DNA of 64,000 bases from Diabrotica undecimpunctata (taxonomy: Eukaryota > Arthropoda > Insecta > Coleoptera > Chrysomelidae): positions 130,499,914 through 130,563,913 of the forward strand of contig NC_092809.1 in NCBI RefSeq assembly GCF_040954645.1. Reading direction: 5' to 3'. A program made the translations under genes and the position numbers. Shown piece after piece: positions 34,581-45,254 of this stretch. The notes beneath the pieces are model-generated. The model had not been told where the DNA came from. It was given only the letters and a program-made list of their open reading frames with translations, and made no database searches. Positions within the stretch are counted from its first letter, which is position 1. The number at the start of each line of letters is the position of its first letter.

Positions 34581-35617
34581 ATTACTTTATTTAATTTTAA
34601 ATGTATTATTTCAATTTTAAAAATACAGAAAACATACTATGAAGCTCTGCGCCAGTCTACGGTACCGTCTACTGTTCCACTTTTTTTTTATTTTGACTGG
34701 GCCAAAGGTTAACGATGAATAAAAAGGAAACCGAAATATATTTTAGTTAAACAGTGTATTTTTTATAATAAAATAAACTTTAATTACTGTAAATTCATAT
34801 CTAGGTGTATCTAGCTGTTACTAAAGTCCTGTACTGGAAATATATGAACAAGTGGGTTAATGGTGAGAACACCATTATATCATTTTATATGTTCCTTGCA
34901 GATTAGATAATTTTGAATTTATGTCACGTTTTATTAAGTGTAAATACCGTTTGACACGATAGCCTTAGGTAGACGTATAGTGGCAAATTAGATCAAAGGG
35001 AAAAATGTTCGATCATGTTTCCTTAAAAGCCGAAGTGTGGCAAGTTCCACTTGTGGTATAAAACAATCTGTCTATTAAGCGGTTATGCTCTAAATAACTA
35101 TATTTACAAACAAAGTGATAAAAAAATACAAAGTACAAAAAGTATAAAATGTATCGAATTTTCTGTCCTTTTTCTTAGTAAGGATGCTTTTTTGTTAGAT
35201 ATTGAAGTTTAGAAGTCAGTTATTTTACTTTAATACTACTATTTTAAAATAATTTAAAGACAACGAAATAATGTATAGTTTTAAAGTAAAAAACATAATA
35301 ATCCATAAAATGGTCAAAACTCACAATTCTTTGAAGATCTGTTTATTGTGCTACTAGTTTGGGACTAGTTTGAACAATTTGCATTCCACTCCAAGCGGAT
35401 ACCTCAATAATACCTAAATATTATGTGCTGACTCTACCTAGTTTTGACCATATTACAATTATAATAGTATAATATTATAAACTCCTGTAAGAAGCTAGGC
35501 GTTCTATTAGATTTTATAAATACCTAAATCCTACCCGATTGTGCCTTAAAAGCTCATACATTTTACTACGCTCTGTCTACGTACACGCTAACGCTTAAAG
35601 AATTAAAAACATTCTTC
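33695..35617. other. No gene; AAAT microsatellite
   Basis: AT-rich region. An AAAT tetranucleotide repeat occupies 34507-34582. GCGCCA and TGGCGC around CAAGA form a small hairpin at about 34024-34040. No coding similarity was found. Confidence 0.6.
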
Positions 35618-35685
35618 CTTTTTCCTTTTATTCCGGTATACTCTTTATGAGTACTAGAAACCAATTCGCTAAGGATTTTTGCTTA
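35618..35685. repeat. 68-bp direct repeat, first copy
   Basis: Matches 36023-36090 over 68 bases with about four differences, both reading CTTTTTCCTTTTATTCCGG at the start and GCTTA at the end. The second copy ends exactly at the TA where copy B of the YAGTYYGTCCC element begins. Confidence 0.9.
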
Positions 35686-36022
35686 GTTGAGGAGATAATA
35701 TATGTTGTGGAATGCAATTTTAGATTCCACATGTCTCTAATAACATCTTTATCAACGTCTGTTTTGCCTTGCAATTCTTATAAGGCACAGATTAAAGCAT
35801 AAATCTGAATTTGGTTTCGAAAAATTAATTCACGGATTTACTATGTGATGTCGCTATTTGCGTCCATACGAAGCCATGTTAGAGTTGCTTCCCAAGACAG
35901 GAAAGATTTATTTTCACGTTCAGAGCGTCTGTGACTATCCGTCTCTGATGATATCTATTAGGATGAAATACGTATAAGCGGATATACAGAGCGCACTATA
36001 CGTGAAATCAAATCTTAACTGT

Positions 36023-36090
36023 CTTTTTCCTTTTATTCCGGTATACTCTTTATGAGTACTAGAAACCAATTTGCTAAAGATTGTTGCTTA
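36023..36090. repeat. 68-bp direct repeat, second copy
   Basis: Second member of the pair with 35618-35685. Its final TA (36089-36090) is the left target site of copy B, so the first member gives an independent view of how the unoccupied site read (GCTTAG). Confidence 0.9.
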
Positions 36091-36841
36091 TAGTCTGTCC
36101 CAAACTTTTCTTTCAGTGCGTCACTAATTTTGACGTCATATAGGATTTTAAGAATGTCGAGAGTTATTGCATGACGTCTTAGTTAAATCTGACAGTTGCA
36201 GAATCGTAATCGGCTAAATGTGAAAAGGTAATGTGGAATAAAAACTTTAACAATTCAATTTTTTTTTAATTACATATTAGAGGTCTTGTCCTGTATATAA
36301 ATTTTTATTGCTCAATATATTGGAACGGCAGTTTGTTATATATCATATTCTATACATTCCAAGGAAAGCGCTTAATTAGCTGAGATTTATTTATGGATTT
36401 ATTTTTAATTAATACAAACACTATGGAATTGAAATGTTTGTTTATTTGAAATAACGCTTCCCATAGAATCTTTTATGTGTTGACTGCGAGATAAAAAAGA
36501 AAAACGGGTGTGGCAGTCCAGTGGGACTGCCGGTGGAAGTTACACTTCTATACACGCATTCGCCGTTACAAATTTATTTGGGAGTCAATCTGCACAATCA
36601 TTACATATACAATGCTATAGGTAAGACATAGCAGAAAGAGAGACATAATTAATAACAACTTACTAACAATTAATAAAAAACTTTTGACCTGTAATAGAAG
36701 TATAGTAAATGAAGGATTGAATCAATATTTTGATGAAAATGTATATTTTTATTTTCATATAATGTATGAAAGGAGTTGAATGCAAAAATTTTTTTAAACA
36801 TACTCTGTAGTAAAATTCATTGTTTATTTTGTTATTAATAT

Positions 36842-37056
36842 AAAAATACAATGCACTGCAACATAATTCAATATAATAATACAATACAAATTAAAATGCA
36901 ATATTCATAAGTATTTCAAAATGACAATAATATACATAAAAAAATACACTACAATACAGTGCAACATAATTCAATATAATATACAATTTAAATTAAAATG
37001 CAATATTCAAGTATTCAAGTATATTCAAGTATTTAAAAATGAAAATAATATACATA
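36842..37056. repeat. About 105-bp tandem duplication
   Basis: The block with GCAACATAATTCAATATAAT and AATTAAAATGCAATATTCA occurs at about 36857-36938 and again at about 36962-37056; the second unit contains extra AAGTATTC repeats. Confidence 0.8.
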
Positions 37057-37103
37057 ACTTTTCTACTTACGCATAACCATGTAATAATATTAATAAAAAA
37101 GTC

Positions 37104-37175
37104 CTCCCCGACTGGGAATCGAACCCCGGTCTCTCGCGTGACAGGCGGGGATACTGACTACTATACTACCGAGGA
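37104..37175 (-). tRNA. tRNA-Asp (GTC), possibly degenerate
   Basis: On the minus strand a 72-base sequence begins TCCTCGGTAGTATAG, has anticodon loop CTGTCAC (anticodon GTC), T-loop TTCGATT and ends TCGGGGA plus discriminator G. The acceptor stem pairs over seven positions with G-T pairs. Compared with my memory of insect tRNA-Asp there is one mismatch in the anticodon stem (C-A), one in the T stem (G-A), and the first of the two conserved D-loop G residues is A. A run of six T about five bases after the 3' end could be a Pol III terminator. It may be a functional minor copy, a decaying gene, or the head of a tRNA-derived SINE. It lies in the extra segment of element copy B. Confidence 0.8.
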
Positions 37176-37645
37176 CATGACACAAAGACATTTCAAAATT
37201 GACAGTTCTGGGTCATACAGTATTTTATTGGAATTATTACTTTGAAATACAAAAGACTAATATAATTATGAACATTTAATAAATAATACAAAACATATGA
37301 CATAAATAATAATATTAATAAATATTTTATTATATATATAATATTATAATATGTATATATATATATATATAATATATATAATATTAAATATATATACAAA
37401 AGGAACATTTTTATATTCGAGAAAGGAAGAGAGAGAAAATATATTTTCTGTCTCTCTCTTACTCATTATCTTACATATGTAATGATTTCACAGATTCACT
37501 CCCATACAAATTTCAAAATTTACTGGCAATTGCAATTGAAATCAGTCATATTCGGATAAGTAATTTTGCTATAAGTTTCTGTGGCAGCCAATAGTTTAAT
37601 TTTGTGAAGATTTATCATTAAATAGTGGAAATAGTTTAAATAGTT

Positions 37646-37985
37646 CTAATATACACGAGTTCTATTAACATGTTCATATTTATTGGTTAATGGAGGTACT
37701 AGATTATCACATACTGAAGTACTCATTGCCACAGAATAGCTAGCATCTATTTGAATTCCTTCATTTGCCAATCGTCTTAGTGTTGGTAACGGAACTCCTA
37801 ACGCCTCGGCAACACGCTAAAATGTATAGTATTTAAAATACTATTAATATTTTTTAGAATAATTTAAAACTTACTTTACGAACGGCAGAAACTGGTAATA
37901 AAGTTGTCCTAGCCTCTTTTTCTAATTGAAAATAATTTAATAATTTTAATATTAGTATTTGTTCATTCTCGGTATATCTCGGCAT
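37646..37985 (-). CDS. 93-aa spliced helix-turn-helix protein in element copy B
   Basis: Exon 1 is 37985-37875 (37 codons, MPRYTENEQILILKLLNYFQ onward, ending PVSAVRK). The donor GTAAGT follows directly, the acceptor TTTTAG precedes exon 2 (37816-37646), and the 58-bp intron is phase 0. Exon 2 begins RVAEALGVPLPTLRRLANEG, a helix-turn-helix, and ends NKYEHVNRTRVY with TAG. The length pattern (helical, basic, then HTH across a phase-compatible intron) resembles the N-termini of the IS630-type transposases in this window, e.g. exon 1 at 24795-24690. No catalytic domain follows, so the product could be a truncated DNA-binding transposase relative or a regulatory derivative; function is not known. 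I find no inactivating change. Confidence 0.6.
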
Positions 37986-38017
37986 ATTTAAAATATTTTT
38001 ATGACAATAAATACAAA

Positions 38018-38991
38018 TATTGTTCTGAAGCTATTTTCTTGTGGCATTTTAAATTAATTAATATTTAAATGGGAATAAGCCACAATTAAAGGTTAAAATA
38101 CATTTATTGACGTTTCAATTTCCACTTCGGAAATCGTTCTCAAAATACAAACATTAGTAAATTAAACAAATTTTGTTTTTGTTACTTAGTGAAAAATTCT
38201 TCTAATAATTTAATTTTATCTGACTCATCTATATTGACAATTCAGACATACATTATACATTTTAAAGTAGACGACTTTAAAATGATATTGCCAATATTGT
38301 TGAGTTGCGTTCCTGGGTTACTACATTCCTCGGCAGAATGTAGTAGGATCTGGTTACCCATATTGAAAGAGGAAGTTATTAAAAGGAAAATACCAGTATT
38401 GGTAAGTCAGTAACATATAGAGAATACATCATTTATATTTTTTAAATAACAAACATATAAAATCGGAATTTGGTATTTATTGAAGGTAAACTAAATGCAA
38501 GATCAAATACTTACCATGTCGGGATAGTATTATGAGGTTTTTTCCTGGTTTTTCCCTCATAATTTACTATGGAATCACTAACGGGAGAATTTTACTGTCA
38601 TCATGGCATGTATTTGTCTTTTTAAAGACGAATTACATGTTATGATTTTTTCTGACGGATATTCTCACGTTAAAGTTGGTTTCATGTAATCGAATGAACT
38701 ATCTTATAAGTAAAGTCGTCCCAGGAACGCAACTCAACAATATTGGCAATATCATTTTAAAGTCGTCTACTTTAAAATGTATAATGTATGTCTGAATTGT
38801 CAATATAGATGAGTCAGATAAAATTAAATTATTAGAAGAATTTTTCACTAAGTAACAAAAACAAAATTTGTTTAATTTACTAATGTTTGTATTTTGAGAA
38901 CGATTTCCGAAGTGGAAATTGAAACGTCAATAAATGTATTTTAACCTTTAATTGTGGTTTATTCCCATTTAAATATTAATTAATAAATACA
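38018..38991. mobile_element. Fold-back element with about 260-bp arms
   Basis: Arms 38052-38312 and 38727-38990 are nearly exact inverted copies. Both contain GGGAATAAGCCACAATT or its complement and the GACGTTTCAATTTCCACTTC block. AATAAATACAAA occurs on both sides (38006-38017 and 38992-39003), and copy A of the host element has only one such site, so this is a plausible 12-bp target duplication. No transposase is present. The block is shared with the smaller element at 55345-55540. Confidence 0.85.
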
Positions 38992-39262
38992 AAATTAAAT
39001 TTTCACTGTAAAATGTCTGAAAATACTAACCTGGAATGACAATTATCATTTTATCAGTTGACATTGTCAAAGTACTGTCACTATTGAGACCATCTACGTC
39101 AAATTATATTTATGCTTATCATTGATTGGATATCTATTTAGCGTATTCTAAACTCCAACCAATTATACATCCGTAAGTAGAATTCGCTTTAATATGCAAA
39201 TACCCGTGAACGATACATACTTTTCTAAGTTCTATGTATAATAATCACAGACTCACGTGAAG

Positions 39263-39779
39263 AAGAAATAATGCTGAGCACCGCGATACATATGCTTTTT
39301 CCTAACCTGACTGGACTAATCAAATATGGTAAATAAAAAAAATAGAGCTATCAAAAAAATTTCGATTTCAGATTTGAATTAAGTGACTACGAAAGAAAAC
39401 ATCAACCAAACAAATTGATGAAATTAATTTACTGTTAGTGTCGACATTATGTTTTTTTTTTAATTTCCCAGCTTAAGTTTCTTAGTAAAGTGCAAAACGT
39501 AGTAAGAAAATATTTTTAAACATGTAGTATCAAAATTGCCCATTTTATTTCCCCGGTTGTTAACATGTCGTAAATAACTGTCTTTTACACTTAACTAGTG
39601 TTTAGAATGTATGTAACTGGCAATATGACATACTTTTAAAAAAATGTGGTATGTATATCTAGCAAAACAATATTAGTTAATGGAATAGAATAAAATACGT
39701 CTACATCGGTTAAAACTTTATAATAGTCTATGTATCATGTATCGTCGATGTAAACTCGATGATCCTTTATTTTCGATTA
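39263..39779. other. No gene recognised
   Basis: AT-rich DNA without a supported frame. Confidence 0.5.
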
Positions 39780-40175
39780 CCTTCTCCTATCGTAGATCGG
39801 TAACAATAATTGTGACTTTGCTGGGTCTACCTCAGCAAATTGTTTGAGACCAAACGGGTCCAATCTCGTATATTCTTATTCCAGGAGTACCGCCTTTGTC
39901 ATGGTCCGCAATCGTGACCAAGATATCCCATTTTTCGCTTTTTATAGATTTAAATCAGTTCATATTCTCTACCTATTAGACCCAAAACTTCCAAATTGGG
40001 TTATGGACAGTCCAAGGTATTCGCAACATTCTTCGATATACCCACATTTCAAATGCTTTAAGTCTATTAGGGCTGCTAACTGTTAGCGTCTACGCTTCAA
40101 CCCCATACAAAAGTATAATATGTATCTGTAGCACTGTTCTGTATACATTTACGTATTGATTTGGATTTTTATTTA
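39780..40175 (-). pseudogene. RTE-type LINE C-terminal fragment
   Basis: Minus strand: LYGVEAWTLTVSSPNRLKAF and EMWVYRRMLRIPWTVH, then frame changes and NIRDWTRLVSNNLLR near the end. The TLTVSS and EMWVYRRML segments also occur in the LINE at 8795-10309. No catalytic motifs. Confidence 0.75.
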
Positions 40176-40209
40176 CCACCAATATCTGTGGTTTTCGGTA
40201 TTAATTTTT

Positions 40210-40490
40210 AAGTCCAATAGATATCCTCGGCGATTATCACAGCAAATTTATCTCTATCGTACGCTTGATGGATTAGAGTATTTCCGTTTTCTTTTGTTCA
40301 TTCTTTAATGTTTCGGAGAAATGATTTTTTTTCTATCTATATAAATTTTTTTATCTATTTTGCCTTCTATTATTAACTGCAGCTATTCATATTGGTCATG
40401 TTTTTTTGCTTTTTTTCCATTTTTTGTTAAAATTTTGTTTCCCTTAAAAGTCCCTCTTTTGGTATTGCTAAAATTAAGAACTGAAAGAAA
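40210..40490 (-). pseudogene. Second RTE-type LINE C-terminus, adjacent
   Basis: HDQYE, LQLIIEGKIDKKI, RMNKRKRKYSNPS and DNRRGY-region codons follow the usual C-terminal order (GHxxRxxxYELLQLIxxGKI ... REKFAVIIAE). It reads immediately into the fragment at 39780-40175 on the same strand, so two LINE 3' ends sit head-to-tail. Confidence 0.6.
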
Positions 40491-40950
40491 AGATAAATGG
40501 TAGGCAGCTTTAAGTTCAAAAATAAATTGGAAATACAAGAGGCATTGCTATCAACCTTCAATTTTCCTAGAACAAATAACAATGATTTATGTCAACAATC
40601 AGTCGATTATTTGTATACCGTACATTATACTGAAAGGTTGTTAAAAGAATTGATATCAGTGACTAAATAATTGGCTTGTTTCTATAAAGATGTTCTTTAT
40701 CTTTTTATCGATTTTTGAAGGACAATAAATACCAATTTTGACTTAACTGAATGCCTGATATCTGCGAAGTGATCTTTGTCCAAAATGGTAATCCTTTTTT
40801 CAGTGTATAGTTAGAAAAAGCTAACAAGAGATGATGATAAAAAACTGATCATTCACAAAATCTTGATGAAGATCACGTTGCTCAATTCGGCAGCTTCATT
40901 GGGGTTGGGTAAGGATGTACTTAATAGAGGAATAACAAATGAAAGACAGA
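40491..40950. other. No gene recognised
   Basis: AT-rich spacer before the left end of the IS630-type element. Confidence 0.5.
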
Positions 40951-43211
40951 TATAGTCCATTTCCATCATATTGATAGCACATAATGTATGCAAATCCCTA
41001 AACTGTTGATACGGGTGACTCAATGAAAAATAGATATTTGTCAACAAGTTTACAGAAGTATATAGGAAAACAATTTTAAATTGAGTATGACCACCAGGTC
41101 TAAAGGTTGAAGCAGAATAGAATACAATAGTTTTGAGGGTTACTAATCCCTAAATAAAGTTTCCAGTATCGGGGTGATGGAGATTAACAGGTACTAATGA
41201 ATTTGCAAGAAATGTAAGATGTTTATTTTATTGGTTATATATAAAATAATTTGTGGCCGTAACAGGGGCCGATTTGTAAAAAAATGAATATAATTTTAAT
41301 CAAATTCCATTTCAGATTCACTGCTTTCTTCAGAATCTAAGGAATCTTCAACTCCAACGTTAATTATTGCCGGTTCCAGCATTGCATCAGTCATATTATC
41401 CAAATTCCACATTTTATTTTCTTCCTTGTGAGCATGACTAACAGCATTTTTTCAATTTTCTGGAGTTACTTTTGATAAGGAATGTTCTAATAATTGTTGT
41501 AAGTCTTCTAAATTAAAAGTTTTGTTGTTGCGTCCTACTTCACCCTTTACTTGAGACCATATATTTTCTATCGGATTCAGATCACAGTGGTATGGGGGTA
41601 AACGTAAAATAATTACATCACGGTTTAATGCCATTTCATCAATTATATATTTTTTATAAGCTGCTTTATGTTGCCTTACAATAGGTAATAATTCCTTTTT
41701 TGTCGAATTCTCCTTGTACCCAATTGCGTGTTTATCCAACCATTCGATTATCTCTCCTTTTTTCCATGCCGTTGTTGGCAATTTTTCTGCTAGTCTTGAA
41801 TGGTTACTAGCATTATCCATGACTATGACAGAATTTTTTGGAATTAAATCCAACATCTGCTCAAAATATTCTTCAAAAACGTCAGCAGTCATTTCCTCGT
41901 GGTAATCTTTGGTTGATTTTGAGGCAAAACTTAATAATCCACCATTGACAAAACCGTATTCGTTTCCAATATGGGTTATTATGAGTCTGCGTCCTTTTCC
42001 AATATTGTTTATTCCAGTAGATACACGTTCGATGAATGCCTGACGGCAACTTTTCACATTTGTATCAACCCATAGATATGGTACAGTATGACCTTCATTT
42101 AGCCAAGTCTCGTCCAAATAAAAAATTGTTTTCCCTTCTCGGTACTTTTTAATAGTTCTTAGATAATCTTGTCTCCAACATACAATGTAATCTTTTTCAA
42201 TTAAAACGGATTTTCTTCTATTCTTTTGCCAACGAAATCCCATCTCTCTCAATAGTCCCTATAATTTCTTGTTGCTTATGATTGGTAACTCTTCGTTTTC
42301 TCTAATTAATGTTTGGATTTTGTCCAATGTTGGAAATTCTTTGTTAAAAAAAAATGATTGGACGCTGCGTCCTATCATGTTTTTATGTATTTCTTCAATT
42401 TCCAAGGGTTTACTATCTCCACTCTTCTTGGGAGAGGAAACAGTTCCTCCTTTTCTTTCTTTTAGGAATCTATAAATTGTTGCTTCTCCAACCCCTGTCA
42501 TATTTGAACACATGTTAACGATTTCACGAACATTACTTAAAGGGCGTTGATGTACAAGTGCATCGTGTACATTTAATATTATATTTTTCTCTCTTAGACT
42601 GAAGGCACCTTTAAAACTACACTTAACCGGGATAAAACCTGTTGTCGACGTCATTTTTAAATGCAAATAACAAAATATCGACACCAAAAACGTAGGTAGG
42701 TAAGACATGAACAATGTACATCTACAAACTAAATGGAAGATTCAAACAATTTCTAATTTATATTATTGGCATAAGCTGTAATGTGGCATAAAAACTACTT
42801 AAACTATCATTAGTGAAGCCTTATCAGTAATTCCAGGTAATCGTTCAAAGAAGGTATTCTTTTTGTGTCAGGCGATAACTTGTATAAAAAACAATAATCA
42901 CCTTTAAATTACTGTTTACATTAATTTATTTTGAGAAACATTGAATTCTCTCGTTAATCACCCGTGTATAATTAACAATAATCGTGTGTCATATATACCG
43001 ACGTTTTTTACGCACAAAAAAGGTATAGTGAGATTAGTGGACACTTATTTTACAGAAGATTTTTTAAAAGATAATGAATTGTTGACGGCATCTTAAAATA
43101 TTAATTTTTTTTATTTACTTCAAAACAAGTATAGGGTGACGCATATGGTTTTTTGACCTGTTGAGGATTTGCATATATAATGTGCTATCAATATGATGGA
43201 AAAGGACTATA
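40951..43211 (-). mobile_element. IS630-type element with about 60-bp inverted repeats
   Basis: The left end at 40953 reads TAGTCCATTTCCATCATATT and the complement of the right end reads TAGTCCTTTTCCATCATATT; similarity continues through TGATAGCACAT and TATGCAAATCC. TA flanks both ends (40951-40952, 43210-43211), giving an element of about 2257 bp. It contains the shared 203-bp block (41042-41244) and the transposase pseudogene on the minus strand. Ends appear intact, so it could be mobilised by a relative in trans. Confidence 0.85.
41296..42654 (-). pseudogene. IS630-type transposase, second copy, two stops
   Basis: Start at 42654 (MTSTTGFIPVKCSFK) is preferred over the upstream in-frame ATG at 42714 because the latter adds only a hydrophobic non-family leader. 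Order: REKNIILNVHDALVHQR, GVGEATIYRFLKERKGG, FFFNKEFPTLDKIQTLI, MGFRWQKNRRKSVLIEK, IFYLDETWLNEGHT (first D), SVIVMDNASNHSRLAEK (second D) and HCDLNPIENIWSQVKGEV (E). 82 residues separate second D and E, identical to the first copy. Frame is continuous to 41296 except TAG at 42256-42258 and TGA at 41449-41451, both replacing tryptophan codons. It ends in an acidic/serine tail. Confidence 0.92.
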
Positions 43212-43749
43212 GATAAATAAAAATTAGATAAAAGAAAGATAATAATTAAAAAACGAAATTTTCATTAACATTACAACAATATTAAAAACATTACAACATT
43301 ACAACAATTAAACATCAATATTTTTTTAAAAGATATCAGAAAAATATGTCAGAAAACATATCAAAGAATTATCAATACTAAATTATAAAGCGACATATTT
43401 CGACAAATAATATAAGCAAATACCTGTTACTATCAAAAATTAAGCATAACTACATGTATTTATTAAATTAATACTCTAATACTATTACTATAAAAAATAG
43501 GTTGCAGTCTTTAAACGAACTGAAATAAAACTTAATACGCAAATTAATTTATTGTAATCTTTAAATATCTCAACACAACTAAATGACAAGTAAATTAATT
43601 TTGACTACAACCTGAAATCGAATCAAAAAGCCTTTGTTTCATTCTTACTAAAGCTACGTTACAAAATTACACGTTACACCTAGTAATATACTTGTTGCTA
43701 TACTATGGTGATGCCATACCGCACAAATCCCCACTACCTATCTGACTGA
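43212..43749. other. No gene recognised
   Basis: AT-rich DNA next to the right end of the IS630-type element. Confidence 0.5.
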
Positions 43750-44005
43750 GATCGGTATACCAACAATAAATTGGTCTGTGTTGAGCCCGGACTTAAATCC
43801 AATAGAGCATGTTCGGGATGATCCCTAAACGAAGGGACGGGGAAAGAAATCATGCACCAGGATGTATAATGGAATTGTGAGCTGTATTTAATAATGAAAG
43901 GAAAATAATGCCTCAAGAATTTATTAGAAAAATCTTCTGATCCAAGCGAAATTGATTGGAAAGTGTAATTAGGAGTAGGGGTGGTAATAAGCAATACTGA
44001 AAAAT
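43750..44005 (+). pseudogene. Tc1-like transposase C-terminal fragment
   Basis: INWSVLSPDLNPIEHVRDD contains the conserved third catalytic region (SPDLNPIEHVW, with W mutated). After a frame change come HAPGCIME, ERKIMPQEFIRKIF and VIRSRGGNKQY, the usual Tc1 C-terminus. No upstream half is visible. Confidence 0.75.
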
Positions 44006-44799
44006 AAAGAAATTCATTTTTTAATTGATGATTTCTCTGCACATAACGCCTTTCTTGGGAAATTCTGCTATTGCATATTGATTTTATAATGCGTCCTCCA
44101 AATAACGAAATAGCTATGTTGGTCATTTCAATAATAAAGGTATTGTTTGCATATTAGATATTTTTATTTTCACACTTCTTACATTGAAACAGGCGTAATC
44201 TCAAATCTCGCTTTTGAGTCGATTGTTTTGCACTCAAGTGGCATTTTGTCTTATCAGTCACAATTTTCTTATTTAAAAATCATCATATACTCGTATTAAA
44301 AAATATTTTTTACCTAGTTTTTAAATCCATATTTAAGTAAAATTCAGATCTTTTGTTTTGAACGATAGGTAACTTCGTATTTAGGAATCTGGTAAACAAC
44401 AATAATATATATTTTCCCATAGCCTCCAAAGACTATAAAAATGTGTTCACTCTGTGATTGCCAATGAGCTTTCATTATTGACTTAAGAATATCAACAATT
44501 GACTTCAAGAACGCTAATTTTAATAATATTTTAACTTGCATTCAAGGTACTTTACCATTCATTTAAAGGCACACGTTCTTGAACTATTGAACAGTTATTC
44601 TTCATCCTCAGGTTTGCCCTCCTAAGTGTTTATACTGGATGTCCCCTAATTAGCCTAACCTAATTTGATATTAGCTAAAATATTTTATTTTGTTGTTTTA
44701 AACAAAGCATTAACTCATAATGTTCTATCAAAATGTTAAGTATTTTACGGTAACGTAAATATTTATAATAAATAAAAAGACGCGACATGTGTCATGTTT
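44006..44799. other. No gene recognised
   Basis: No supported coding similarity; the frame at 44344-44541 (minus) has no family I recognise. Confidence 0.45.
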
Positions 44800-45230
44800 C
44801 TTCTTCTTCTGTAGCCCGTATGCGTCTAGTTCTGAACAAAAGCTTCCCCGTGAAATCTGACATTTCTTCCATTTGATTCCAGTTTCTCCCTACTTTTGTT
44901 TTTATGTCGTCTAGCCATTGTTTCTACTACTACTGTATTCTCCTCGTGTGTCCAATGTAAATGTTTCTAGTCCAGCTTTCATTGTCCTGTCTTACCACGT
45001 GTCCTACCCAGCTCAATATTATTTGCGCAACTCTTCCAGTTACATTTTTCACCGTCGTCCTGCTCCGTGCGTCCTTTTATGTTCGAATATGTTCTCTCAG
45101 AGCTGTACAGCATTTGCTGTAGTTATAGACAACATTCAGTAATGGAGAAGGCACCTTAAGAAGAAGAAGATGTTCTCTCAGAGAAACTCCTAACATAGCT
45201 CGCTCGATGGCTCTCTGTGTTGTTATCTAT
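44800..45230 (-). pseudogene. RTE-type LINE C-terminus with a 67-bp nested insertion
   Basis: Minus strand: TTQRAIERAMLGVSLREH, then the insertion, then RSRTTVKNVTGRVAQII, LSWVGHVVRQDNESWTRN, KQWLDDIKTKVGRNWNQM and an AGAAGAAGAAG tail near 44805. The RAMERAMLGVSLRD signature also occurs in the LINE at 46185-47651. The interruption at 45103-45169 is a separate insertion with its own target duplication. Confidence 0.8.
45089..45183 (+). mobile_element. 67-bp RTE 3'-end insertion with 14-bp TSD
   Basis: The inserted bases 45103-45169 end in GGCACCTTAAGAAGAAGAAG, a typical RTE 3' terminus. ATGTTCTCTCAGAG occurs at 45089-45102 and 45170-45183. Removing the insertion and one repeat restores the minus-strand LINE frame across the junction. 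It is an extreme 5' truncation. Confidence 0.92.
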
Positions 45231-45254
45231 CTTTTTACTGATAAATCTGTAAGA

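Larger units (their letters stand above)
36089..39262 (-). mobile_element. YAGTYYGTCCC element, copy B (inverted, with insertions)
   Basis: The left end at 36091 reads TAGTCTGTCCCAAAC next to TA, and 36091-36325 matches the reverse complement of 27390-27620 closely. 37855-38005 matches the HTH-exon region of copy A, and 38990-39262 matches the reverse complement of 26235-26530. The right terminal repeat is missing: similarity stops at about 39262. Relative to copy A it carries extra sequence (36326-37855, with the second exon and the tRNA), has lost the unknown-frame region, and holds a fold-back insertion (38018-38991). Confidence 0.82.

Noticed and set aside
34507..34582. AAAT repeat as an element boundary
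   Set aside because: Simple microsatellite; no terminal repeat or coding trace beside it.
37039..37245. 68-codon plus-strand frame over the tRNA
   Set aside because: It reads the complement of the tRNA-Asp-like sequence; the RNA explains the sequence better.
590..42654. Bacterial contamination carrying IS630
   Set aside because: Introns, LINEs, mariner elements and AT-rich insect-type context surround all copies; the family has eukaryotic members.
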